Shown: one piece after another, positions 9,299-17,229 of the stretch
Layout of the letters: each line of letters opens with the position of its first letter
How positions within the stretch are numbered: the first letter of the stretch is position 1
Source: Pseudochelatococcus sp050946405
GTDB lineage: Bacteria; Pseudomonadota; Alphaproteobacteria; Rhizobiales; Beijerinckiaceae
Assembly (NCBI RefSeq): GCF_050946405.1
Contig: NZ_JBMNUS010000012.1
Coordinates: forward strand, 1 to 64,000
DNA length: 64,000 nucleotides
Direction of reading: 5' to 3'
Made by a program: the position numbers and the translations under genes
Notes under the pieces: generated by a model
Seen by the model: only the letters and a program-made list of their open reading frames with translations
Told to the model about the DNA's origin: nothing
Databases searched by the model: none

Positions 9299-9562
9299 CT
9301 AGAGTGCCAGCCCCGGCGGCGACCGATCACCGGATGCCATCTGTTCGTTGAGCTTGCGGACCATCACCGCCTCGATCTCGGGCAGGCATTCGGCGGCGAT
9401 CAGCGGATCGAGCCCGAGCGCCTGCGCCATGGCGAGCGCCGCCGACATGTCCCAGCCGATGACGGCACCACCGCCCATGCCGGCGGCGATGCGCAGCTGG
9501 CCGGTCAGTCGCTGCGCCAGATCCCAGACCTGCCAACCCTCTGGAGTTTCCGGACGACTCAC
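9299..9562 (-). CDS. Tail assembly chaperone, downstream (T-like) part
   Basis: An 87-codon frame with a GTG at 9562 that overlaps the stop of the upstream chaperone gene. The frame stays open upstream from 9652, exactly in the -1 frame of the upstream gene, and that extension reads as convincing protein, with a Cys cluster YCQACEGPCPDCPAR. The product is therefore most likely made as a 232-aa fusion by ribosomal frameshift at 9652-9658, as in lambda G-GT, rather than from its own GTG. Such chaperones coat the tape measure during tail assembly. The downstream domain is short and helical (QVWDLAQRLTGQLRIAAG). Confidence 0.75.
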   Translation of the reverse strand: MSRPETPEGWQVWDLAQRLTGQLRIAAGMGGGAVIGWDMSAALAMAQALGLDPLIAAECLPEIEAVMVRKLNEQMASGDRSPPGLAL

Positions 9563-9996
9563 GCGCGCCGGGCAGTCCGGGCACGGGCCTTCGCAGGCCT
9601 GGCAATAGGCGTCGCCCCCTCCGAAGTGCCATTCGGCGAGGGCGCGGAGGCGTTTTTTTCCGCGTCCAGCATCAGATGCGGTGCGAGGCAGCGGGTCTGG
9701 AACGTCTCGAACACCGGCCAGATATCGAGCAGCGCATCGATCCCTTCCGGCGTGACGGGGACGGACTTGCCATTGGCATCGCCGACACCCTCCCAGTCGG
9801 TGACCACGCGGCGGGCAACGGCCTTGGCCATGACCAGCGCCATCTCCTCCTTGCTGGCCGCCTCGGGCAGCGATTCCACTGCCGGGTCGTTGCGCGCGGC
9901 GACCATGATGGCGGTGGTGACGGGCAGGACATGCAGTCGCAGGCTAGCCCCGAGATCGAGCCATTTCGGCCCGCTGGAAAGATCGAGACGGATCAT
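9559..9996 (-). CDS. Tail assembly chaperone, upstream (G-like) part
   Basis: A 145-aa protein located between tail tube and tape measure, the fixed place of the G/GT chaperones. Residues 1-112 look like a folded domain (IRLDLSSGPKWLDLGASL, DALLDIWPVFETFQTRCL). After E113-K114-N115 the zero frame turns into a low-complexity Ala/Arg/Pro tail that ends in TARRA. The change of character falls exactly at the A-AAA-AAC heptamer (9652-9658), which supports a programmed -1 frameshift into the 87-codon frame. Two products are expected: a short 145-aa form and a 232-aa fusion. Confidence 0.82.
   Translation of the reverse strand: MIRLDLSSGPKWLDLGASLRLHVLPVTTAIMVAARNDPAVESLPEAASKEEMALVMAKAVARRVVTDWEGVGDANGKSVPVTPEGIDALLDIWPVFETFQTRCLAPHLMLDAEKNASAPSPNGTSEGATPIARPAKARARTARRA
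9652..9658 (-). promoter_or_regulatory. -1 ribosomal frameshift site A-AAA-AAC in the tail chaperone gene
   Basis: On the minus strand the codons GAA AAA AAC (residues 113-115) contain the X-XXY-YYZ heptamer A AAA AAC in the proper phase. Slipping back one base gives CGC CTC CGC..., a frame that stays open for 117 codons to the stop at 9299. This is the canonical bacterial -1 slippery type. No stimulatory stem was modelled. Confidence 0.85.
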
Positions 9997-9998
9997 GG

Positions 9999-10943
9999 TC
10001 AGTAATTCTCCACATCATTGACGAGGGTGACGGTGCACATCCGCCCCAGCGCGGCGTCGCGCGCGGCCTGCCAGTCGAAGCTGGCCTGCACGCCCTGCGG
10101 CCCGGAAATCTCGATCCGCGGGCGCGGCAGATAGACGGCGTGGACGGTGACGGTCAGGCTTTCGCCAGAGATCAACGTGTATGAAAACTCCAGCTCGCAG
10201 GGCGTGCCGTTGATCGCCTGGCTGACGAGCGTGCTGTCGGCGAAGCGCACCTCGGTCCGGCCGGTCAGCGCGGCAATGGACGGATCGGCGCCGTCGATCA
10301 TGCCGTCGGCGCGGATGGTCTCGATCCGGTCCAGATTGTTGGCATAGGTGATTTCGGCCGAGACCACGTTGCCGAGCGCAGCCCCGTTGCGCTTGATCGA
10401 GCCGTTGAAATGCCCGAAACGGATCAGGTCGAGCTCTGCCGGTGTTCCCGCGCCACTGGTCGTGGCCACCGTTTCGCCCTGCGCCACCAGCCGCGCGGTG
10501 GCGGTGAGCAGGCCCGAGCGCTGCATCTGCCAGCTGAGCTGGTCCAGCACCACGCCGGAATACATGGCGTAGCGCGGCACCTCGGGCATGGCGGTCTCGA
10601 TCGCCATGCTGGGCAGCGTCCAGCTGCCGGACTGGAACGTATGGGTATATGGACCGGGCGAGCTGCCGGTGGTGGTCGGCGCGCCGAAGGCCGCCTTCAG
10701 CCAGAAGCCGAAGGCCTCGGCATCGATCGGCACCACCACATCGCCATCGGCGGTTACCGCGTCCTTGATGGGCGCGAGAGGATCGCGGCCATAGCCCAGA
10801 AGCTCCGAGTTCAGCAGCGGCTGTTCCGCCCCGAGCGTGGCGCTGGCGAAGGGCATACGGGTGTAGCCGCTTGCCGGCGGCGTGCCATAGGTCGTCTCGA
10901 ACGCGAGCGCCATCCGCGCCCGCGCCCCTTGGGCGCGTGCCAT
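9999..10943 (-). CDS. Phage tail tube protein
   Basis: A 314-aa protein opening ARAQGARARMALAFETTYGT and rich in beta-strand segments, of the phage tail tube family found in this position in alphaproteobacterial siphophages. It polymerises around the tape measure to form the tail lumen. Readable family blocks are MPEVPRYAMYSGVVLDQLSW and RFGHFNGSIKRNG. A C-terminal Ig-like part (ISGESLTVTVHAVYLPRPRIEI) is plausible. It lies 2 bp upstream of the chaperone gene and 23 bp downstream of the terminator-like gene. Confidence 0.85.
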   Translation of the reverse strand: MARAQGARARMALAFETTYGTPPASGYTRMPFASATLGAEQPLLNSELLGYGRDPLAPIKDAVTADGDVVVPIDAEAFGFWLKAAFGAPTTTGSSPGPYTHTFQSGSWTLPSMAIETAMPEVPRYAMYSGVVLDQLSWQMQRSGLLTATARLVAQGETVATTSGAGTPAELDLIRFGHFNGSIKRNGAALGNVVSAEITYANNLDRIETIRADGMIDGADPSIAALTGRTEVRFADSTLVSQAINGTPCELEFSYTLISGESLTVTVHAVYLPRPRIEISGPQGVQASFDWQAARDAALGRMCTVTLVNDVENY

Positions 10944-10966
10944 GTCGGTCTCCTTGTCGAAGGGGT

Positions 10967-11386
10967 TCAGCCGAGCGGGTCGGCCGTGGAATAATGCAGC
11001 ACCACCGGAATGACGGCCGCCTTCAGGCTGGCCGCGCCGTCCACCGGCAGATCGACGGGCTGCGGGGCTTCTGCCTCGACCCAGTCGCAGAGACCGCCGA
11101 GCGTGCGGTCGGCGGCAAGCGCCGTTCCGATGCTGGCGCTGAGGTTGTCAAAAGCGGCGTCACGGTTGGTGCCCTGCACGACCGCCTCGATCTCAGCCCG
11201 GTGCTGGTAGTGATAGCGCAAGGGCGATAGCGTCACCTCGGGTTCGCCGGGTTCGCCGTCGCGCAGGATCAGCAGCCCGGCTGCCGGCACACGTTCCGGC
11301 AGCACCTCGCCGCGCAGGGCGGTGGCGGGCAGCGCGACAAGCCGCGTGTGCAGCGCGGTGAGGATGGTTTCGCGAGTGGAGGGCAT
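10967..11386 (-). CDS. Tail completion / terminator-like protein
   Basis: A 139-aa protein (STRETILTALHTRLVALPAT ...). Proteins of this size and place, directly upstream of the tail tube, cap the tail tube and join it to the head (lambda gpU-like); similar ones are often mislabelled acyl-CoA transferases in databases. An N-terminal helix, a beta strand RYHYQHRAEIEAVVQG and a late YSTADPLG ending fit that fold. The call rests mostly on position. Confidence 0.6.
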   Translation of the reverse strand: MPSTRETILTALHTRLVALPATALRGEVLPERVPAAGLLILRDGEPGEPEVTLSPLRYHYQHRAEIEAVVQGTNRDAAFDNLSASIGTALAADRTLGGLCDWVEAEAPQPVDLPVDGAASLKAAVIPVVLHYSTADPLG

Positions 11387-11418
11387 GGCGGTCCCGGTTG
11401 TCCGGGACCCGCCCGGCT

Positions 11419-11763
11419 TCAGTGGTCCCTTTCGGGCTTCGGTTCCGTGATGGCTGCGAGCCGCCGCGGCAGGTCCGAGCGGGCATGCAGGAAATCGACG
11501 ATGATCACCTGTTCAGCGTCCTCGACGAAGATGACGAAATGCTGGCCGCAGCGTGCGAAGCGCAGATCCTCGGGCAGCTCCGGGTCGATGATCCGGCGGC
11601 AGTCCTGCGACATGGCCGTACCGGCCGCGATCTCCACGCAGCGGGCGATCAGGTCCTCCTCATAAGCGGCCGCCTGTCGAGGGCCGAAGGTCTCGACGGT
11701 CCAGTTCGCGATGTCGACAAGCGATGCTTCGGCCTGCCGGGTCAGGCGCCACGGCTTGAGCAT
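11419..11763 (-). CDS. parE: ParE/RelE-family toxin
   Basis: A 114-aa type II toxin of the ParE/RelE superfamily (KPWRLTRQAEASLVDIANWT at the N-terminus, QHFVIFVEDAEQVIIVDFLH for the C-terminal strands). ParE proteins usually poison DNA gyrase, RelE relatives cut mRNA at the ribosome; the sequence favours ParE. It overlaps the antitoxin gene by one base (TGATG) and is carried as a two-gene insert between tail genes of the late operon. Confidence 0.85.
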   Translation of the reverse strand: MLKPWRLTRQAEASLVDIANWTVETFGPRQAAAYEEDLIARCVEIAAGTAMSQDCRRIIDPELPEDLRFARCGQHFVIFVEDAEQVIIVDFLHARSDLPRRLAAITEPKPERDH

Positions 11764-12020
11764 CAGGATCGGGCGCGCGCAGACGCAAAGGCGCGCCGGA
11801 TGGCGTCCTCGCCGCTCCCCTCGGCCAGATCGCCACGCCTGGCCTGTTCCAGCCCGGTCGTCAGCCGGTCACGCAACGCGCCCAGCTCGGTTTCTTCGCG
11901 TTCGAGCAATCGTAGCCCGGCCCGCAAGGCTTCCGAAGCATTCTGATAGCGCCCGGAAGCGACCAGGCGGTCGACCAGGTCGGATTGGGTTTCCGTCAGA
12001 ACGACGTTTCGGGTGGCCAT
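11763..12020 (-). CDS. parD: ParD-family antitoxin
   Basis: An 85-aa antitoxin (ATRNVVLTETQSDLVDRLVA ...) with an N-terminal ribbon-helix-helix and the typical GRYQNASEALRAGLRLLE segment, followed by a toxin-binding C-terminal helix. A longer in-frame start at 12077 exists, but the ATG at 12020 has an AGGAG site 7 bp upstream and begins the conserved domain. It neutralises ParE and should repress its own promoter through the palindrome at 12041-12057. Confidence 0.88.
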   Translation of the reverse strand: MATRNVVLTETQSDLVDRLVASGRYQNASEALRAGLRLLEREETELGALRDRLTTGLEQARRGDLAEGSGEDAIRRAFASARARS

Positions 12021-12040
12021 GTGGCTCTCCTGCAAGATCA

Positions 12041-12057
12041 TTGGCAATATATGCCAA
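12041..12057. promoter_or_regulatory. Probable ParD operator
   Basis: TTGGCAATATATGCCAA is an inverted repeat (TTGGCA / TGCCAA) lying 21 bp upstream of the parD start, in a locally AT-rich stretch. A ribbon-helix-helix antitoxin is expected to bind such a site. It gives the toxin-antitoxin pair its own control inside the late phage operon. Confidence 0.6.
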
Positions 12058-12083
12058 TTGACCATGTATGTCGACACCCACGG

Positions 12084-12713
12084 TCAGAGGCGGGCCTCAA
12101 CCCAGTTTGCCACGATCAGCTTCGGCACGCCGTCCACGGCCCGTTCGGCATCCCGCGCCAGATCGAGCCGCTTGCGCAGTTTCACCTGCGGCACCAGCAG
12201 GAAGATCGGTACGGTGGTCAGCCCTCGACCGGTCTTCGAGCGGGACGCTACAGCACGGCCCTTCTTGTTCAGTCGCCCCTCGGCGACCAGCAGGCTCGGA
12301 CCCGTCCGGCGATAGACGAAGCGCAGGCGCAGGCCGGTGCGACGTTCCCACTCACCGGGAGTGATCCGCCCGCCGCGCAGGGACTTGCCCGCCGCAGGCG
12401 TCGGAATCGCCAGCCAGAACCCGTTCTTCGAGCGGATCAGAGGGCCGGTATCGTGGGCGCCGACGATCACCGGGGCCTTCGACCAGACCAGCGCCGCCGC
12501 ATTGAGGCTGGTCCTGCCTTTCGGGAACTGTTCGGACCGAATGGTGCGGGCGAGCCGCGCCCCGAGACCCGCGCCGGTGATCTGCGCGCGCCAGGTGGAT
12601 TTCAGGCCGGTCCCAGCCTCGCGCATCGCCGTCGTGACAGCCTGTTCGCCCGCTCGTGTCTCGGCCTCCATGATGCGGGCAATGCTGCCGATGATGTCAG
12701 CCTTCAGCTTCAT
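12084..12713 (-). CDS. DUF6441 phage structural protein
   Basis: A 209-aa basic protein (KLKADIIGSIARIMEAETRA ...) of the DUF6441 type found between head-tail joining and tail genes in alphaproteobacterial prophages. A block of Arg/Lys-rich strands (GLRLRFVYRRTGPSLLVAEG) precedes the C-terminal KLIVANWVEARL. Position suggests a head-tail connector or minor tail (gpZ-like) role. It is separated from its operon partners downstream by the parDE insert. Confidence 0.7.
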   Translation of the reverse strand: MKLKADIIGSIARIMEAETRAGEQAVTTAMREAGTGLKSTWRAQITGAGLGARLARTIRSEQFPKGRTSLNAAALVWSKAPVIVGAHDTGPLIRSKNGFWLAIPTPAAGKSLRGGRITPGEWERRTGLRLRFVYRRTGPSLLVAEGRLNKKGRAVASRSKTGRGLTTVPIFLLVPQVKLRKRLDLARDAERAVDGVPKLIVANWVEARL

Positions 12714-12719
12714 GACAGA

Positions 12720-13031
12720 TCACGCTGGCCTCAGATCGACGGTCCAGACCAGCCGCTCGCGGTCGCGGACCGGCTCGCCCTGAATGAGGAAGGCCTCGCC
12801 GTCGATCTCGATGCGGTCGCCGGGGCGCGGGTTCGCCACCTCGGCCACGCGCAGGTCGATCCGGGTGGTTTCCGACCAGATGCGCGCGTCGCCGAAATCG
12901 GTGACGGCGTCGGCGCGCCTGGCGACGACGCGCACCAGGAGGGGCGCGCCGCCGTCGGCGATGTAGACCGCATCCCGGCCGATGTTCGGATCGGCAAAGA
13001 GCGCACCGACGGCGGCGGCGAAGGCGCTCAT
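12720..13031 (-). CDS. Head-tail joining protein (lambda gpFII-like)
   Basis: A 103-aa protein starting SAFAAAVGALFADPNIGRDA. The remaining sequence, including RIEIDGEAFLIQGEPVRDRE followed by RLVWTVDLRPA, fits the FII-type head-tail joiner. The frame is open 423 bp further upstream, but that part is out of phase with conserved sequence, and the ATG at 13031 overlaps the DUF2190 stop by one base. Confidence 0.75.
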   Translation of the reverse strand: MSAFAAAVGALFADPNIGRDAVYIADGGAPLLVRVVARRADAVTDFGDARIWSETTRIDLRVAEVANPRPGDRIEIDGEAFLIQGEPVRDRERLVWTVDLRPA

Positions 13032-13366
13032 CAGAACGTCGCGTTCAGGCGGACCCGGCCGATGGTGTCCCCTGCGCCGCTCGCCACCGCCTCGACAGCC
13101 ACACCGATGAGCGTGTTGTCGGTCGAAACGGTCGTGGTGCGCTTGTTGGTATCGTCCCAATAGACCTTTGCGCCGACGGTCCAGGCCTGGCTGCCGACCT
13201 TCGTCAGGTCGAAGACGCCGACGAGCGCGGTCTCGACGGGCTCGCCGAGGGCGGCCGCTCCGGCGGCAATGCCGAAGATCGAGCCGACGAGCAGGCCATC
13301 GCCGGAGGCGACGGCGTAGGGCGCGGTCAGGGTGATGGTGTTGCCGGGCTGGACGAAGTTTTTCAT
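13031..13366 (-). CDS. DUF2190 capsid decoration-type protein
   Basis: A 111-aa DUF2190 protein (KNFVQPGNTITLTAPYAVAS ...). Members are abundant small head proteins beside the capsid gene and are thought to decorate or stabilise the shell. It is dominated by short beta strands and Gly/Val/Ala turns. It sits 80 bp downstream of the capsid gene and overlaps the joiner by one base. Confidence 0.82.
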   Translation of the reverse strand: MKNFVQPGNTITLTAPYAVASGDGLLVGSIFGIAAGAAALGEPVETALVGVFDLTKVGSQAWTVGAKVYWDDTNKRTTTVSTDNTLIGVAVEAVASGAGDTIGRVRLNATF

Positions 13367-13446
13367 GGGGAGGATCCTCGTGGAAAGACGAAGGGCGGCC
13401 CGAGTGGACCGCCCGCATGTCAGGGTTCAGCATGTCGGCGCGCGCG

Positions 13447-15492
13447 TTATGCACCCGGGTTCTTGTAAAGGCCGCGCCAGTCGATGGCCTTGGCGCCGAA
13501 GTCGAGGCGGCACTTGATCTCGACGCCGTCGACGTCGAAGCCGTTGCGCGTCTCGATGTAGGCGCCCTGCTGGCCCTCGAGATAGGCGTATTCGATGGTG
13601 TCGATCTGGTTCGGGCTGGCCGCCAGATACCAGGCGGTCTCGCTGGCGGCGTCGAGCCGGGGCTCGCTGATCGGCGCCAGCGTGCGGATCGACTGCGGCA
13701 CCACGTTGCCGCTGGACGCAGGCACGAGGTTCTGGGCGACCAGCTGCTCGGCTTTCAGTTCCAACGAGGCGGGCACGATCAGGAAGGCGGGGCGGACGTT
13801 CAGCACCGTCTTCTTGTCGAGGCCGGTCTGCTTGGCCATCGCGGCGCGGGCTGCGCCGACACTGGTCACGTCCAGCGCCGCACCGGTGCCCGCGAGGTTC
13901 TTGTGGTTGGTGTGGAAGAGCGCGGTGCCGTCGGCCATCGCCGGGTTCGAGGTGATGATGCCCCAGACCACGTCCGACTCCAGCTGGGCGATGGAGTTGC
14001 CGTACATCGCCGGGATGCGGGTGAAGGCGTCGAGGTCGTCGTTGATCAGCGTCTGGCGGGTGATCGCGACCACCCGGCCATAGGTCTTGACCTTGTAGCT
14101 CTCCTTGCTCTCACCCAGCGTGCCGCGCTTGAACTCGCCGCTCTCGCCGACCTCCAGAAGCTGCGGGGCTTCGCCGAGCTGCACCCGGTGCATGGCCTTG
14201 AAGTCGGTGGCGAGCACCTGGCGGCAGAACAGCATGAAGGTCCGGGGATAGGCCTCGTAGGCTTGCCGCAGGGTCTTGTTGGTGACCGCCGACAGGATCT
14301 CGGGGAAGTCCGAGGTGGAATGCAGCGCGCGCGTCGCCACCTCGTCGCGCGACAGGCCGCGCGTGTTGACCCCGGCATTGCCGAGGCTTTCGCGGGCAAG
14401 TTCCAGCAGCGTCATACCGCGATACTGGCGGGCGGCATCCTCCAGCTGGAACAGCGTCGGGCTGTAGCGGTGCAGGAGCGCGTTCGCCACCGCGTCGCGG
14501 CGGGTGATGCGCTCGTCCCGGCCGCCGAGCGGGACGGAGACATGGGGGAAGGTCCGGGTCTCGTCGGATTTGGCGGCGACCTGATCGAGGATCAGGCGGC
14601 GGGATTCGTCGACGCTGACGCCGCGCTTGACCAGATCCTCGGCGAAGCTGCGCTCGAGGTTCAGGCGGCCCGCCAAATCGTAGATGGTGGAGACGCGGTC
14701 GCGTTCCGCCTCTCGGGCGCGAGTGGCAATGGCCTCGGTGTCGGGCGCGGCGGGGGCGTCCGGCGTGGGTGCCTGGGGCTGGCTGCGCGTGGCAGTCGAT
14801 TCCGGCCGCGCCGGGGCGGTGACGGACTGGCGGGTCTTGGCGCTGGCGGGGGCATCCCCGGCCATGACGGTGTTCTCAGGCATGGATGCCTCCTTCTGCG
14901 AACGGGTTTCAATGATCTCGACGGGGTAGCTGGCCTGATCGGCGGCGCGCACCTGCGCGCGGGGATCGGCGGGAACGGTGACGAAGCTGACCTCGAGCGG
15001 TGTCCAGCGTTCGGCGATGCGGCGTTCGACCTCGCCCTTTGTGACGGGCTCGACCACCTTCACCCGGTCGATGGAATAGCCGACCGAGACATTGCGGATG
15101 ATACCGTCGCCGATCAGTCCGAACATGCGGTCGGCGGCCGGATCGAGCCCTTCGCGGGGGAACCGGATGGTGGCACGGCCCTCCTTGCCCTCGATCCAGG
15201 CGCGTTCGACGACGCCGACCTGCGAATGCGAGGACCAGACCGAATGGCTGTCGAGCGCCGGGGCCCCGGCATTGAGGCGCGTCAGATCCACCGCACTGTC
15301 GCTGACCTCAAGGATCTCGTCGAAGGGCACGGAGCTGTCCCAGCCGGTCCAGCGCCGCCGCCGGACGGCCGCGCCGGTGGTGAAGACCACGTCGACGGAT
15401 CGGGCCTCGGTGTTGACGGTCGCAGGCAGGATGGGTGCGCGCCGCAGCTGCATCGGCAGGGCGGACGGGGCCGCCATCATCGTTTCGGGCAT
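13447..15492 (-). CDS. Prohead protease-major capsid fusion protein
   Basis: A 681-aa protein that combines a capsid maturation protease (about residues 1-200; ALDSHSVWSSHSQVGVVERA with the His/Ser region, then GIIRNVSVGYSIDRVKVV) with a Mu-type/HK97-like major capsid domain (about 290-681). The two are joined by an Ala/Pro/Thr-rich linker (about 210-255) that probably acts as scaffold and is removed. Separate genes are more usual, though fused forms are known in alphaproteobacterial phages. The start at 15492 has a GAAGGA site and lies 4 bp after the portal stop. The open frame continues 177 bp upstream into the portal gene, in nonsense sequence. Confidence 0.88.
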   Translation of the reverse strand: MPETMMAAPSALPMQLRRAPILPATVNTEARSVDVVFTTGAAVRRRRWTGWDSSVPFDEILEVSDSAVDLTRLNAGAPALDSHSVWSSHSQVGVVERAWIEGKEGRATIRFPREGLDPAADRMFGLIGDGIIRNVSVGYSIDRVKVVEPVTKGEVERRIAERWTPLEVSFVTVPADPRAQVRAADQASYPVEIIETRSQKEASMPENTVMAGDAPASAKTRQSVTAPARPESTATRSQPQAPTPDAPAAPDTEAIATRAREAERDRVSTIYDLAGRLNLERSFAEDLVKRGVSVDESRRLILDQVAAKSDETRTFPHVSVPLGGRDERITRRDAVANALLHRYSPTLFQLEDAARQYRGMTLLELARESLGNAGVNTRGLSRDEVATRALHSTSDFPEILSAVTNKTLRQAYEAYPRTFMLFCRQVLATDFKAMHRVQLGEAPQLLEVGESGEFKRGTLGESKESYKVKTYGRVVAITRQTLINDDLDAFTRIPAMYGNSIAQLESDVVWGIITSNPAMADGTALFHTNHKNLAGTGAALDVTSVGAARAAMAKQTGLDKKTVLNVRPAFLIVPASLELKAEQLVAQNLVPASSGNVVPQSIRTLAPISEPRLDAASETAWYLAASPNQIDTIEYAYLEGQQGAYIETRNGFDVDGVEIKCRLDFGAKAIDWRGLYKNPGA

Positions 15493-15496
15493 GGCC

Positions 15497-17020
15497 CTAT
15501 TCCTTCTCGGTTTCTGATGCGGGGGCGGCCGGGTCACTGGTCGGTTCGCCGGTCGGGTCGCCCGCCTGCGCGCTGCCGGTCTTGGTGACGCGACGCGGAT
15601 CGCTGTCGAGGACCAGCCCCAACTCGTCGAGCCTGGCGTTGGTCGCGGCGATCTCCGCCAGAACCGCATCGGGGTTATGGCCCTGCCGGGCGATGGCCTG
15701 CGCCAACGTCATGGTGCCGGAGCGGATCGCCAGAAGGTCGGCCATCGCGTCCTTGTAAGGATCGACAGCGTCGAATTTCGGCGGCGACCATTCTACCGGC
15801 ACGTCCGGTGTCGGGATCTGGCCCGCCGCCCATGCGGCCTCGGTGAACCAGCGCCAGACCGGCGCGCAGAGCATTGGAATGAAGATCTGCCATTGCACGG
15901 CATCGATCTGGCGGCGGAACTCGACCAGCCCCGCCCGGATCGAGGAATAGTTGACCTGGCTGAGATCGCCGGTCAGCAATTCATAGGGCACCCGGAACCC
16001 GGCCGAGATCGTGTGCAGGCTCGCCCGTTTGTATTCGCCATAGCCGCCGGTGGCGGCGGGCTGGTTGAAGCGGATGTCCTTGCCGCCGCGTGCATAGGCG
16101 ATCAACCCTGGCTCGAACTGCTCGACACGGTTGCCGTCGGCATCGACCACGGCGGGGGCGATTCCCTGCTGGGCCTCGTCGTCGCCAAAGACGATGGCGG
16201 TGACGCAGGCCTCGGTCTTCTTGCGGACCAGTTCCGCCACCTCGTAATCGTCAAGATCGCGCAAGCTGCGGATCACCGGCGCGCCCCAGGGAACCCCACG
16301 CGCCTGCGTGCGCTGCTTTTCATAGACATGGGCGATCTCGGTCGCGGGGACCGGGCGGCTGTCGAAGCCGCCGCGCAGCACCCCATGCGCGTCGCCGGGA
16401 TGTTCGCCATGCAGCCAGTAGGCGCGGCGTTTGCCAAGGGCGTCGAACTCGATCCCTTGCACGAGGCGCGCGGTCCCGTTGGCACCGGATTTGGTGGCGT
16501 CGAGGAAATCGGCCTCCAGCACCTGCAATTGCAGCGGCACGGCCAGACCATCGGCCGCGCGGCGCAGGCGGCGGCGCACCAGCACCTCGCCCGCCTCGAC
16601 CATCTCGCGGCAGATCAGCGTCTGCAGCCCATAGAAATCGAGCTGGCCGTCGGCATCGCACTCTGCCGACCAGCGTTCGAAGAGCGCATCGACCTTCCGG
16701 TCCAGCGCCTCATTGTCACTGGCGGCGCGCGGCATGATGCCGGCGCCGACGATGTTGTTCACCAGCACCGCGACGGCCTTGGCCGCATGCGGGTTGTTGC
16801 GCACGAGATCGCGCATCCGGTCGCGCAGCAGCGCCCCGGCCACGCCGATCTCGGTATCGGCCGAGGATCCGGGCGCGCGCCAGCCCTCTGTCCGCCGCCC
16901 GCGCGCGGCGCCATCGTATCCCCGCGTCAGGGTCTCGAAAGCCTGACGCGCCATGACGCGGCGGGCGGCCATGCGCGGCGCCACCGTGGCGATGGCGTGG
17001 TCGAACCAGTTTGCCGACAT
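15497..17020 (-). CDS. Lambda-family portal protein
   Basis: A 507-aa portal (lambda gpB family), the dodecameric ring through which DNA enters and leaves the capsid. Family blocks include VRNNPHAAKAVAVLVNNIVG, NYSSIRAGLVEFRRQIDAVQ and the C-terminal acidic tail. The ATG at 17020 overlaps the gpW-like stop by one base; a GTG one codon earlier is an alternative. It precedes the protease-capsid fusion, the lambda order. Confidence 0.92.
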   Translation of the reverse strand: MSANWFDHAIATVAPRMAARRVMARQAFETLTRGYDGAARGRRTEGWRAPGSSADTEIGVAGALLRDRMRDLVRNNPHAAKAVAVLVNNIVGAGIMPRAASDNEALDRKVDALFERWSAECDADGQLDFYGLQTLICREMVEAGEVLVRRRLRRAADGLAVPLQLQVLEADFLDATKSGANGTARLVQGIEFDALGKRRAYWLHGEHPGDAHGVLRGGFDSRPVPATEIAHVYEKQRTQARGVPWGAPVIRSLRDLDDYEVAELVRKKTEACVTAIVFGDDEAQQGIAPAVVDADGNRVEQFEPGLIAYARGGKDIRFNQPAATGGYGEYKRASLHTISAGFRVPYELLTGDLSQVNYSSIRAGLVEFRRQIDAVQWQIFIPMLCAPVWRWFTEAAWAAGQIPTPDVPVEWSPPKFDAVDPYKDAMADLLAIRSGTMTLAQAIARQGHNPDAVLAEIAATNARLDELGLVLDSDPRRVTKTGSAQAGDPTGEPTSDPAAPASETEKE

Positions 17021-17229
17021 CACCGGTCCCCACGAGAAAAGCCCGCCAGCCCGGCCACCGGCAGCGGTCGTGTGGTGCCGGCGATGGCGCGTTCGATGGT
17101 GTGGATGCGGGCGAGCAGATCCTCGGCCGAGCCGTAATCCACCGACTTGCCGTCATAGCTGACCCGGGTCGTGCCGCTGGCATAAGCGCGGCGCAGTGCC
17201 GAAAGCTCGGTTTCCGTCCAGTCGGTCAT
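17020..17229 (-). CDS. gpW-like head-tail joining protein
   Basis: A 69-aa protein (TDWTETELSALRRAYASGTT ...) with two helices and a beta hairpin (TRVSYDGKSVDYGS), matching the lambda gpW / phage head-tail W family that seals the portal after packaging. The ATG at 17229 has a GGGAGGG site and overlaps the terminase stop by one base; the frame is open ten codons further upstream. Position between terminase and portal is the lambda arrangement. Confidence 0.82.
   Translation of the reverse strand: MTDWTETELSALRRAYASGTTRVSYDGKSVDYGSAEDLLARIHTIERAIAGTTRPLPVAGLAGFSRGDR

Noticed and set aside
8068..9330. 420-codon frame within the tape measure gene
   Set aside because: Arg/Ala-rich shadow of the tape measure in another frame.
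13417..15588. 723-codon plus-strand frame opposite the capsid gene
   Set aside because: A long antisense frame caused by high GC; the minus strand carries the recognisable protease-capsid protein.
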